Numbered from the stretch's first letter, positions 16,408-24,380 are shown. The stretch is 64,000 nt of DNA from Candidatus Proelusimicrobium volucris (GCA_944324665.1 CALUXD010000003.1:62001-126000); one strand, 5' to 3'. Numbers and translations: made by a program. The notes: a model not told the origin generated them from the sequence alone.

Positions 16408-16435
16408 ATTGTAGCAAATATTTTAAAAAAGTCAA
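16408..16435 (-). promoter_or_regulatory. Promoter for the repressor gene
   Basis: On the minus strand TTGACT, a 16-nt AT-rich spacer and TACAAT lie just upstream of the ribosome-binding site of the repressor gene. The -10 ends about 20 nt before the ATG. Confidence 0.7.
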
Positions 16436-16457
16436 CGCCTATTTACCGTCTGAAAAA

Positions 16458-16486
16458 TTGACAAAGTTAAAAATATTTGATACGAT
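16458..16486 (+). promoter_or_regulatory. Rightward promoter overlapped by the operator
   Basis: A consensus TTGACA (16458-16463), a 17-nt spacer and TACGAT (16481-16486) face right toward the structured leader. The -10 hexamer lies inside the perfect palindrome at 16478-16493, so protein bound there would block polymerase. Confidence 0.7.
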
Positions 16487-16521
16487 TGTATCAGATTTGA
16501 TACGGTAAAAACCGCATCAAA
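16476..16521. promoter_or_regulatory. Tandem palindromic operators
   Basis: Two inverted repeats share the half-site TTTGATAC. Site 1 is TGATACGATTGTATCA (16478-16493), a perfect 6+6 palindrome with a 4-nt centre. Site 2 is TTTGATACGG (16496-16505) paired with CCGCATCAAA (16512-16521), one mismatch in ten. The half-site starts are 20 nt apart, about two helical turns. They lie between the divergent repressor promoter and the rightward promoter, where an XRE repressor would be expected to bind. Confidence 0.75.
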
Positions 16522-16525
16522 CTAC

Positions 16526-16650
16526 AAAGCCATAGGCTTGCGCCCGCGGATAAAAGCAGCGGGGTTTTCTGACCCCGAGGCGAGACGGCTCTCCCACAAA
16601 TCCCAAAAAAGGATTGCCGCAAAAAAAGCGGCACTCCGCGGGCGTTTTTT
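16526..16650 (+). ncRNA. Structured leader RNA ending in a T-run (candidate attenuator or riboswitch-like element)
   Basis: The stretch begins with a small hairpin AAGCC-ATA-GGCTT (16527-16539). A perfect 10-bp closing stem then joins CGCCCGCGGA (16541-16550) to TCCGCGGGCG (16635-16644), followed immediately by six T residues. Enclosed are three further hairpins: CGGGG/CCCCG (16560-16577), AATCC/GGATT (16599-16615) and GCCGC/GCGGC (16616-16632), giving a multi-branched junction. The ribosome-binding site GGAGG and the ATG of the next gene follow 6-15 nt later. This is the layout of a 5' regulatory RNA or attenuator. I do not recognise it as a known riboswitch class, and no sequence consensus of one is visible. 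Confidence 0.65.
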
Positions 16651-16664
16651 AAGGCGGAGGTTGT

Positions 16665-16973
16665 ATGAAAGATATTTTGGATATTGGACGCAATGAGGTT
16701 AATCTTTCCGGCAGCGGAGCGGGGCTGTATAAAGTGATGTTGGAGCTTTTGCAGCGTTGGGAAACTTTGGCCCCTATGGCAAAGGAGTTCGCCGTCTTGG
16801 ATAAAGCCCTCAAAAAATATTTCTACGGAGTTCCGGATTTCCGTATAGGCAAATATCAGGTAAAAGGCTTTTACTGTGATAGCTCAAAACTGAGAATACC
16901 GGAAAAAGTAAAAAATAAATATCTAAGAAAGGAAAGGGAATGGATCGTAAGCATAAATAAGATAAACAAATAA
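16665..16973 (+). CDS. Orphan 102-residue protein downstream of structured leader
   Basis: The ATG has GGAGG 4 nt upstream, directly after the leader RNA. The product is small, basic at its C-terminus, with no signal peptide or membrane segment. An N-terminal amphipathic helical region (VMLELLQRWETLAPMAKEF) leads to DKALKKYFYGVP, then a short beta-like part (IGKYQVKGFYCDSSKLRIP) and a Lys/Arg-rich tail. I do not recognise a family. Control by a phage-type repressor and the compact monocistronic layout suggest a phage- or element-derived accessory gene, for instance an inhibitor or small regulator, but nothing in the sequence proves this. Confidence 0.7.
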   Translation: MKDILDIGRNEVNLSGSGAGLYKVMLELLQRWETLAPMAKEFAVLDKALKKYFYGVPDFRIGKYQVKGFYCDSSKLRIPEKVKNKYLRKEREWIVSINKINK

Positions 16974-16996
16974 GCGTAGAGACAGTAAAAATTTTG

Positions 16997-17073
16997 GCCG
17001 GTGCGCTTCCGCCACTCCTCACACAACCGCATAGAATATACTCCTGAAACTTCATAATATCCTCCTCACCGGC
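16997..17073. other. Long-range stem with three CTCCT motifs downstream of the orphan gene
   Basis: GCCGGTG (16997-17003) is complementary to CACCGGC (17067-17073), enclosing 63 nt that contain three C-rich CTCCT or CCTCCT motifs. On the plus strand these resemble anti-Shine-Dalgarno loops of regulatory RNAs, and the terminator follows directly. On the minus strand they read as GAGGAG ribosome-binding sites, one ideally placed before an ATG at 17055. Which strand is functional is unresolved. Confidence 0.35.
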
Positions 17074-17099
17074 AGGCCGCTTTTTAAGCGGCCTTTTTT
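17074..17099 (+). terminator. Intrinsic terminator of the leader-orphan gene transcript
   Basis: AGGCCGC pairs with GCGGCCT around TTTTTAA, followed by a T-run. It ends the rightward transcript about 100 nt past the orphan gene's stop codon. Confidence 0.85.
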
Positions 17100-17139
17100 A
17101 TTTTATGGATACAGAATCCAGATGGTGAACGGTAAAGTC

Positions 17140-17202
17140 GTACGTCGAGGCGTAACCGTAAAATCAAAAAACGCTTGACTGTTTTTTTTTTTTGATAAAT
17201 TT
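17140..17202 (+). repeat. Paired upstream element, copy A, with T12 tract inside a promoter-like sequence
   Basis: GTACGTCGAGG (17140-17150) is followed, after 13 variable nt, by a 39-nt block (17164-17202). The block holds TCAAAAAACGC, TTGACT (17175-17180), G, twelve T (17182-17193) and GATAAATTT. Both parts are identical in copy B at 44351-44412. TTGACT resembles a -35 and GATAAA a -10, but they are only 13 nt apart, so the promoter would be poor at this tract length and better with about four more T. The flanking A6 and T12 can also pair as an AT-rich hairpin. It lies about 100 nt before an exported-protein gene. Confidence 0.6.
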
Positions 17203-17253
17203 CTTTTGTCTTTATCGTCGCTATGTTTTAATGCCAGTTTTTCGGCGATAATG

Positions 17254-17275
17254 CGTCAAATTCAACAGTTTGACG
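17254..17275 (+). other. Inverted repeat in the leader of the 17302 gene
   Basis: CGTCAAA (17254-17260) and TTTGACG (17269-17275) form a perfect 7-bp inverted repeat with an 8-nt loop in the leader between element copy A and the ribosome-binding site AGAGGAG. It could be an mRNA hairpin or a protein-binding site. Confidence 0.4.
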
Positions 17276-17301
17276 AATAATGTTGGAAAAGAGGAGTTTT
17301 T

Positions 17302-18075
17302 ATGAAAAAAAGGAAAGTTGCTCAATATCTAATAATTGCTATTTTGTTTTTCTTGCCTTTTTCGTTTGCAAGTTTAGCTTTTTCCTCCTGTTCTTACGGC
17401 GGCAAAACTTTAAGCGACGGAAACGCTATATATTCGCCCGACGGCTGTGACACCTGCGTTAAATATTGCTGCCCCAACGGAGAAATGAGCGATGAGGATT
17501 GCGCCGAAGGATCTGATATAGCCTCATATTCGGAAGCCTGCGCGGATAAAATGAGCAAATGCAAAAGCGGCTATACCGAAGGCAGCGACGGAAGTTGTTG
17601 CTTGAATACTAGCAAGCCGAGAAAAACTACGGCTTATCTTAACTATTCCTCTTATGGATGGTATACGACAAGCGGCAAAATGAATTATTTCGCTACTTTA
17701 AAAGTTTCCGCCCCGTATTGTAAAAATTCATCTTGGTATGTTAAGGTAAACAGCTATTCTTGCACTTCGCCGTTAAGCAAAACTTCAGACGGCTGCAAAA
17801 TGTGGCCTTACTGGACTTGCCAGCGGAAAGACTATAAGACCGAACACGACGGTTTGGAAATGTGTTCCGGCACAGCCTCTTCGGTAGGGGCCTTACTTGA
17901 TTCATACTCAAGCGCTTCTGCCGTATACGGAGTGGGAAGTACAGGAGATTGCTCTTACGAATGTTTGTATAGAGATTCAAAAAGGCTCTATCATGATTGT
18001 GAGTGCGATATGTCTTTGGAAGATTTTGAAACAGACGTTAAATCCGAATACAGAGCAAGCGAACTTAAGTTTTAA
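17302..18075 (+). CDS. Cysteine-rich exported protein, unknown family
   Basis: The 257-residue protein starts with a signal peptide: a KKRK basic head, then a hydrophobic core (residues 10-29) ending near SLAFS. The mature part has about 19 Cys residues, including pairs CC and the spacing C-x2-C-x3-CC. Many Ser, Tyr, Gly and Asp residues surround them, typical of a disulphide-stabilised surface or secreted protein. No prepilin cleavage motif and no recognised enzyme motif are present. AGAGGAG precedes the ATG. Upstream lies the T12 element shared with the pilin gene at 44450, so both may be switched together. A terminator follows, so it is monocistronic. Confidence 0.75.
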   Translation: MKKRKVAQYLIIAILFFLPFSFASLAFSSCSYGGKTLSDGNAIYSPDGCDTCVKYCCPNGEMSDEDCAEGSDIASYSEACADKMSKCKSGYTEGSDGSCCLNTSKPRKTTAYLNYSSYGWYTTSGKMNYFATLKVSAPYCKNSSWYVKVNSYSCTSPLSKTSDGCKMWPYWTCQRKDYKTEHDGLEMCSGTASSVGALLDSYSSASAVYGVGSTGDCSYECLYRDSKRLYHDCECDMSLEDFETDVKSEYRASELKF

Positions 18076-18101
18076 AGAGGTTCGCCTCTCTAAACTAACC
18101 G

Positions 18102-18128
18102 CCCCGCCGATTGCTCGGCGGGGTTTTT
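18102..18128 (+). terminator. Intrinsic terminator of the cysteine-rich protein gene
   Basis: CCCCGCCGA pairs with TCGGCGGGG around TTGC, followed by five T. A small UUCG-tetraloop hairpin AGAGG/CCTCT (18076-18089) lies just before it. The remaining gap to 18264 holds no other feature I can identify. Confidence 0.85.
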
Positions 18129-18264
18129 ACGTAGAGGGGAAAGCCGTGGAAAAGACATCCGTGCGTTTTTATTGCCCTTAATATTATATCTTCTTGCATA
18201 ATGTCTAAGTTTTTAATATCGTATCATTATGGCGTTGTGCAAAACGCCGCATGGAGGCATCGTT

Positions 18265-21200
18265 ATGGCTAAAACAGATAAAGGAAACAATTTTCTTAAA
18301 ACGGTAAAAAACATTATATCTGCTACAAATAAAAAAGAGAAAGCCGCTCTCGCTGCGGATACTGTGTTAAAAGAGGCTGTAAAAATATTTTCCAAACTAA
18401 ATCAGCCGTATGCCGTTATAACAAAAGCCAATAAAATTGTGTATGCGAACAATGCTTTTATAGAGTTGTTGGGCACCGCCTTACTCCCTGAAAGCATTGA
18501 GGATATTATAGCCAAAAACGAATATAAAATTTTTGAACGTCAATCCGATGATACATTCTGCTTTGAAGACAGTGCCGTTTTCGCCTCCGCGCTTTCTTTT
18601 AACGGGAAGAATTTCAACGCCAAAATCGATATCTCTTATTTGGGAGCTGGCAAGAAGGAAAAATATGCCTCTTTGAATATAAGCGAAATAGACGATAAAG
18701 CCTACAATTTGCGGAATGTGGAAACGGAAATTTTACGTTCCAGGAACTACCTTGAAACGCTCTTTTCCGCCTTACCTTTCGCTTCTTTCGTGCGCGACGC
18801 TAACGGCACCCTGATTACCGCCAACAATTCCGCAAAAGCGCTTTTGGGCGCAAACTGCGGATTTGAGGAAAATCCAAAACAGATGCCAAAACAGATTTTT
18901 AAAGACGACTGCGCATTGGATAAAGAAACTCTTAAGAACAACCGCGCCTTGGAAGGGCGGGAATTTAGTTTCAAAGACAAAAGCGGGGAAGTTAAATTCT
19001 ATTCTGTAAACAAAATACCTCTTTGTGATGAATCAGCCGGAAGGAAGCTCGTCTTAAGCGTTCTTGAGGATATTACCGCCCAAAAACAACAGGAGGAAAA
19101 AGTAGTTCTGACCAAAAACTTGCTTCGCACGATATTGGATTATGCGCCTTTGGCTTTCTATACTAGGGACGATAAAGGTAATATTTCGTTTTGGAACAAG
19201 AAAACGGCGGAGATTTTCGCAGATAATTTTACCGTGGAGGGCGAACGCGGAGTGCTTCACGAGAGTAAAGAACGCACGAAGAACTGCCTTGCCATGGAGA
19301 AAGAGATTATTAAAGATGGAAAAGTGATTATTTCTCCCGCTCAAGAATATATCTCCAAGAGCGGCGGGAAGATGTTTTTGGATTTTATCAAAGTGCCTAT
19401 ACCGGAAAGTTCCGCTTTTCCCGCTTGCGTACTTACCATAGCGCAGGATATAACCGAGAAATATATACAGGAGCGTGAGGGCAGCAAAACGAATAATATC
19501 CTTCAGGCAATATTTAACGAAGCTCCGATGGTGATATACGCCCGCGACGCGAGCGGCGACATAATATTCCGCAACAAAAAAACTATGGAAATATACGGCG
19601 CGGGCGGAGAGCCTTCCGATGCCGCCACGGAAGAACAAAAAGATTTCTATAAGAAAAGAGATTTAAGCGTGTTAAAGAACGGAAAAGCGCTTTATCTCCA
19701 GGAAGAAGAATATAAAGGCGCGGACGGAAGCAAGAGGGTTATCCGCGCGGTAAAATCTCCGATATCGGATAATAGCGGGAAGCCTTTCCTCGTGGTTACC
19801 ATAGGGGAGGATATAACCTCCGCATACGAGCGTGAACGCGAAGTTCTGCACTACAAAAACTTTTTGCAGGACATAATAAATAATTTGCCCGTGGCGCTTT
19901 ACGCCAAGAAATATACCGGCGAATATATATTGTGGAACAACAAATGCGGGGAGGTCTTCGGGAAGAAAGCTGAGGAAGTCATCGGCAAAACTACGCATAA
20001 CGATAAGATAAATCCCGAACAGGAAGAATTTATCCGCATGCAGGATCAGAAGGTGTTTGACTCTAAAAGAGAGCTTGATATCCCGCAGGAGCTTATTTCC
20101 ACGCAAGACGGGGAAATAAAAATAATGCATACGGTAAAGACGCCGCTTTTCTTTGCGGACGGAACGCCAAATTGCCTTTTGGGCGTATCGGAAGACATAA
20201 CAGCCAAGAGCAAGATGGAGCGGCAAGTATACGAATCGCGCAGTAAATATTCGCTTTTGGTGGAGAACTGCAAAGAGGGAATACTGATAATAGAGCAGGG
20301 TAAAATATCTTTCGCGAACAAAACTTTGCTTAATTCGCTTGGTTATGAAGAAGATGAAATAAAAGGAAAGAACTTTTACGAGTTGGCTTCCGCCGGCAGC
20401 GAGGATGTCGCGCGCGAATTTTACGATAAGGTGTTTGCGGGCACCGCGGCCAGCGATTACGCTTTCGTCAAGATGGACAACAAAAACAAAGACGAGGTCT
20501 TTGAGTTTGAAGTTTCCGCGGCGATATCCAAATATTTGGGCAAGAAGATAGTGATAATGTTTTTAAGGAATATAACCAAGGAGCGCAGTATGGAGAATAA
20601 GGCCAAAGCTAAAGATGACAGATTCCGCAGCGTTTTTGAGGGGACGAGCATTCCTCTTATAATTTTGCAGCATAACGGCTACATTTACGAAATGAACCGC
20701 GCGGCGCGGGATATTTTGGGCTTCACCAAGGAAGACAAAGCCTTATACGGCAGTATATTTATAAAACCTGGCCTTCCGCTGAAAGCGCGGCGCGCTATGG
20801 CCGCCATGGAGCCGTGCGTATTTGACGGCAAGATAAATTTCGACAGATTAAGAAAAACTCTCAGCGGTTTGAATAAGAACGGCCTAATGTCTTTAAAAGT
20901 AAGCATGACGCCCGTAAATGAAAGGACTTTAAACGGCGGCAAAACGGTGTGCGATTATATTTTGCAGCTGACCGCGGATAAAAACTCAAAGGAGATAACC
21001 CCCGAAGAAAGCACCATAGCCGCGGATGATATGTTAAGCTACCAAGAAGCGGTATTGCTTTGCTCAAGGGAAGGGCTTATCCTAAAATGCAATAAAAGGG
21101 CGGAGCAGCTGTTCGGTATAAATTTTGTCAATTTATATTCCAAATCTTTGGCATCGCTGTTTACGCCGCGCGACAAGGCCGCCATAGAGCTGGATATAGC

Positions 21201-23010
21201 TGAACTTTACAACCACGGCAGCGTAAAAAGCAGAGACTATAAGATAAAGAAAGGGCAGAATTCCGGCGTAGAGGTGGAAGCTAATGCGGTTTTGGCGAAA
21301 AATAATAATTTTATAATTTCGTTTAGGAATATAAGCGCCAAGAAGCAGCTTCTTGACGTATTGGACGAAAGAAGCCAATATGCCCAGGCGTTAACGCAGA
21401 TAGTCGACGGCGCTCTGCTGGAATGCGATATAGAGGATAAGAATCTGTCCTCTTTTACGAAAGTCAACGACGCGGCCTGCTTGTTTACGGGGTATTCCAT
21501 GGACGAACTTATGAAGTTAAGTTTATTTGATTTGCTCGTTGATAAGGAAAGGAAGGAAGCAAAGAAGGTGGAGAGCTACTTGGCCTCGAAGGCGGATTTG
21601 CTAAAACGGGACAAATTGGTATCGTTTGAGGCTATGCTTAACATAAAAGGCCGCCAAAAAGCGGCGGTGGTTAGGATAAGTTCTTTCAGGAGCGGCGACA
21701 GCGAAAAAGCCGTTATAGTTATACGTGATGCCAGCAAGGAACGCCAGCTTGCCTCTGAACTGGATTACAAACTTAAAGAGCTTAAAGGCGTAAAGAATAT
21801 TTTGCCCGGCCTGTATATCAAATTAGACTCTAAGGGAATAATACAGGAATATCAAACGGCGGAAGCGGGCTATGACATAGCGGTATTCCCCTCGGACTAT
21901 TTGGGCCATCCGATACAGGAGTTCTTAAGCAAAGAAGAAGGCGATTTGCTTTTGGAAAATATAAAGCAGGCGTATAAAACGGGCGTACCCGTACAGACTA
22001 GCTTTTCGATGCAGAGCGGCGGGGAACCTAAATTTTACGAGGCTTCCATATCTCGTTTAGAAGGGGAGGACAGCGTTGTAATGCTTGTGGAAAATGTCGA
22101 CAGGCGCAAAGGCTTGGAGAACAAAATCCATCATCTTTACGATTTCTCCTCCCGCAAACAGCGCAGCTTTGTGGAGAATATGAAAGACGTACTTGAGTAC
22201 GGCAAGCAGATATTCGGCGCGGAAGTGGGTTTGATAATGCACTTCAGCGGGCGCAACCGCGACAAGATATTGATAAACTATGCCACGGATAACCCTTACG
22301 ACATAAAGAAAGGGATAGAAACCGTGGTGGAGGAATGTTTCCGCGACGTTCAAGACGGGAAAATCTACGCCTGCCGCGACACTTCCATTCTAAAATGCGC
22401 CAGATGCCTGCATGTAAAGCGGGGCATAAACTCAATGATAGCCGCTCCGCTGTATATAGCGGGCAAGGTGGAAGGCGCGATAGCCTTTGTAAGCGTAAAG
22501 AAGAACACCATGCCGCTGACCGACGAAGATAAGAGTTTTATCAGCTTTGTCGGCGGGCTTATGAGCATGGCTTTGGAAATACGCCAAAACCAGAAAGCGG
22601 TGGATAACAGCTTAGGCGCGCTGAGGCGTTTGGCTTCGAGTTTGGACGTACCTGCCGCTATAATAGACGAAAATTTCAGAATAAAGAATTTAAACGGCGT
22701 GATGCGCAATATTTGCGGCATATATGATATTGTGGAAGCGGAAGATCAGAATATTTTCGTCAAATTCGCTTATGACAGTTTAAAAGCGGAAGGCGATTTT
22801 AAGAGTGCGTATAAAACGTCCAAAGGCGGGGCGTTTGATTTCCTGTTTGATATAAATATAGCCGACGGCAGCAAAGTAAATCTTATGTGGCATGTTGTTG
22901 AGATAAAGGACGGCAAAGGTACGGTTAAAGGCTTTTTGCTTGCCAGCGAAAGCGTGAATAACGTGCCGTCTTTAAAGCCGTTCTTGCAAGGGTATTTGTT
23001 TCATTCTTAG
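18265..23010 (+). CDS. Giant multi-PAS/GAF sensory protein without a visible output domain
   Basis: The ATG at 18265 has GGAGG at 7-nt spacing; an in-frame ATG 36 nt upstream lacks one. The 1581-residue soluble protein is a string of roughly eleven PAS-like units, each opening with a pattern such as LxxLPFASFVRDANGTLITANN or APLAFYTRDDKGNISFWNKK. Several end in the PAC-type TIAQDITEK or VLEDITAQK. A GAF-like domain spans about residues 1290-1455 and contains a CRDTSILKCARC stretch with three Cys that could bind a metal or cofactor. A last PAS-like unit closes the protein. I see no HisKA, HATPase_c, GGDEF, EAL, HTH or PP2C motif. It may act as a partner-controlling sensor or scaffold. Genes for cysteine-rich exported proteins flank it. 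Confidence 0.85.
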   Translation: MAKTDKGNNFLKTVKNIISATNKKEKAALAADTVLKEAVKIFSKLNQPYAVITKANKIVYANNAFIELLGTALLPESIEDIIAKNEYKIFERQSDDTFCFEDSAVFASALSFNGKNFNAKIDISYLGAGKKEKYASLNISEIDDKAYNLRNVETEILRSRNYLETLFSALPFASFVRDANGTLITANNSAKALLGANCGFEENPKQMPKQIFKDDCALDKETLKNNRALEGREFSFKDKSGEVKFYSVNKIPLCDESAGRKLVLSVLEDITAQKQQEEKVVLTKNLLRTILDYAPLAFYTRDDKGNISFWNKKTAEIFADNFTVEGERGVLHESKERTKNCLAMEKEIIKDGKVIISPAQEYISKSGGKMFLDFIKVPIPESSAFPACVLTIAQDITEKYIQEREGSKTNNILQAIFNEAPMVIYARDASGDIIFRNKKTMEIYGAGGEPSDAATEEQKDFYKKRDLSVLKNGKALYLQEEEYKGADGSKRVIRAVKSPISDNSGKPFLVVTIGEDITSAYEREREVLHYKNFLQDIINNLPVALYAKKYTGEYILWNNKCGEVFGKKAEEVIGKTTHNDKINPEQEEFIRMQDQKVFDSKRELDIPQELISTQDGEIKIMHTVKTPLFFADGTPNCLLGVSEDITAKSKMERQVYESRSKYSLLVENCKEGILIIEQGKISFANKTLLNSLGYEEDEIKGKNFYELASAGSEDVAREFYDKVFAGTAASDYAFVKMDNKNKDEVFEFEVSAAISKYLGKKIVIMFLRNITKERSMENKAKAKDDRFRSVFEGTSIPLIILQHNGYIYEMNRAARDILGFTKEDKALYGSIFIKPGLPLKARRAMAAMEPCVFDGKINFDRLRKTLSGLNKNGLMSLKVSMTPVNERTLNGGKTVCDYILQLTADKNSKEITPEESTIAADDMLSYQEAVLLCSREGLILKCNKRAEQLFGINFVNLYSKSLASLFTPRDKAAIELDIAELYNHGSVKSRDYKIKKGQNSGVEVEANAVLAKNNNFIISFRNISAKKQLLDVLDERSQYAQALTQIVDGALLECDIEDKNLSSFTKVNDAACLFTGYSMDELMKLSLFDLLVDKERKEAKKVESYLASKADLLKRDKLVSFEAMLNIKGRQKAAVVRISSFRSGDSEKAVIVIRDASKERQLASELDYKLKELKGVKNILPGLYIKLDSKGIIQEYQTAEAGYDIAVFPSDYLGHPIQEFLSKEEGDLLLENIKQAYKTGVPVQTSFSMQSGGEPKFYEASISRLEGEDSVVMLVENVDRRKGLENKIHHLYDFSSRKQRSFVENMKDVLEYGKQIFGAEVGLIMHFSGRNRDKILINYATDNPYDIKKGIETVVEECFRDVQDGKIYACRDTSILKCARCLHVKRGINSMIAAPLYIAGKVEGAIAFVSVKKNTMPLTDEDKSFISFVGGLMSMALEIRQNQKAVDNSLGALRRLASSLDVPAAIIDENFRIKNLNGVMRNICGIYDIVEAEDQNIFVKFAYDSLKAEGDFKSAYKTSKGGAFDFLFDINIADGSKVNLMWHVVEIKDGKGTVKGFLLASESVNNVPSLKPFLQGYLFHS

Positions 23011-23011
23011 C

Positions 23012-23040
23012 TTGACAGTAAACTCTGAGGCATGTATTAT
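23012..23040 (+). promoter_or_regulatory. Near-consensus sigma-70 promoter
   Basis: TTGACA (23012-23017), exactly 17 nt and TATTAT (23035-23040) begin one base after the stop codon of the PAS protein gene. It drives the exported-protein gene at 23091 independently of the upstream gene. Confidence 0.85.
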
Positions 23041-23090
23041 ATCTAAAAGGGAAAAAATATAGATGTAATTTATTTTAAGAGGGATTGAAT

Positions 23091-24341
23091 ATGAAGAAAT
23101 TTCTTCTGTTATCGCTATGTATGTTTCTATGTGCGGGCGCCAAAGCGGCGGAATACGAAATAACAACCGCATTATCCAGTCCATACGGTATGTTCAGCAC
23201 ATTTTCGGTATTTGGTGATGCTACCGTAGGCGATTTGATTATAGGGGCCGTCAGCAAAAACGACATAACCCCTACCGGTCATTCTTTGCCGATATACCGT
23301 CCTATACAGGAAACCTATTTGCAAGCCAACGATATATCTTTTGGCGGGAACTTGAATATAGAAAGGGATTTGTTTCTAAGTGCCCCGAACCAAACGTACA
23401 GCAATATTGTGGCAACTCTTTTTAGTTCCAGTACGGTTCCGCAGGCGACATTTTTTGATTTAAACTTTTCTAATATAACGATACCTACTTTATACGCCAG
23501 CAATCTTATTACGGGCCCGTTGACAATAAACGGCCCTATACAAATAACGACACTAAGGACTGCTATGCTAAGGGTATACAATTCCACAACCGGCAGGAGT
23601 TTCACTTTCCCTTCGGTGAGGGGAACGTCTTTTGGGAACTTGATATTGCAGTCGACCCCTTCCAATAAATGCGGCACTGACAGTAAAGGCCATTATTATG
23701 GCCCGTGGGTGACGTGTGCTAGCGGGTCATGCCCGTCGGTCAGCAACAACTGTGACAATGATAATACCGCGGAGTTTACCTGCAGCGACAGTTTGACCTC
23801 CAGTAAAAACTGTATTGACATAAGGCAGGTAAGATACCGGGTAACCAATGTCGACACAAAACCCTATATTTCGGATGTAAAATCTTTCTATCGGAAATGT
23901 GTATACGGCCTTGATGCCGAAGGCGAAGCCCTTAAATGCAATATGCAAACATATGCCGACGGCGAGGACGCTTATAATTCTATTCCGATATGCTCTTCCA
24001 GCGATAAGGACAGCTGTATATCCCTTTGCGGCAACCAAGGCGGTTGTTCCGGGACTGCGCGTTCTTGCCGCTATGTGACCGATACTCAGTTCGGTGCGGA
24101 CTGCGCTTTTAGCGGATGGGAAATGGGCTCCGGACTGGAGTGTAAAGACTCTTATAAGAGGGTAATGTACACCATATATACATGTCCTGCGGGTTCTGAT
24201 TATACGGTAAGGCCGGCGAATTCCACGTTCTCTCAGTATAGGGAAGTTGCCTGCATGGGCGATAATGTTGAAAACACCAATACTTCCAACACATACTGCG
24301 GCAAAGAATTCTTGGTGGTTGATTTTGAAACTGTTGATTAA
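23091..24341 (+). CDS. Exported two-part protein with cysteine-rich C-terminal half
   Basis: The ATG at 23091 has GAGGG 7 nt upstream and starts a signal peptide (MKKFLLLSLCMFLCAGAKAA). The 416-residue protein has a Cys-free N-terminal half (mature residues to about 190) rich in Thr, Asn, Ile and Leu, with short repeating strand-like units such as TLYASNLITGPLTINGPI; this suggests a beta-solenoid. The C-terminal half has about 18 Cys in motifs such as CISLCGNQGGC. This layout resembles surface adhesins or tip proteins, but I do not recognise the family. It has its own strong promoter and terminator. The overall style recalls the 17302 protein, so both may belong to one class of disulphide-rich surface proteins. 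Confidence 0.75.
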   Translation: MKKFLLLSLCMFLCAGAKAAEYEITTALSSPYGMFSTFSVFGDATVGDLIIGAVSKNDITPTGHSLPIYRPIQETYLQANDISFGGNLNIERDLFLSAPNQTYSNIVATLFSSSTVPQATFFDLNFSNITIPTLYASNLITGPLTINGPIQITTLRTAMLRVYNSTTGRSFTFPSVRGTSFGNLILQSTPSNKCGTDSKGHYYGPWVTCASGSCPSVSNNCDNDNTAEFTCSDSLTSSKNCIDIRQVRYRVTNVDTKPYISDVKSFYRKCVYGLDAEGEALKCNMQTYADGEDAYNSIPICSSSDKDSCISLCGNQGGCSGTARSCRYVTDTQFGADCAFSGWEMGSGLECKDSYKRVMYTIYTCPAGSDYTVRPANSTFSQYREVACMGDNVENTNTSNTYCGKEFLVVDFETVD

Positions 24342-24380
24342 ATAGCATTTGTTTTTGATCAGTAGTCTAATAAATAAAGA

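Noticed and set aside
16810-17055. Antisense 81-residue frame with a very good ribosome-binding site
   Set aside because: It overlaps the orphan gene on the other strand, and its product has no recognisable features. Kept only as a question in the findings.
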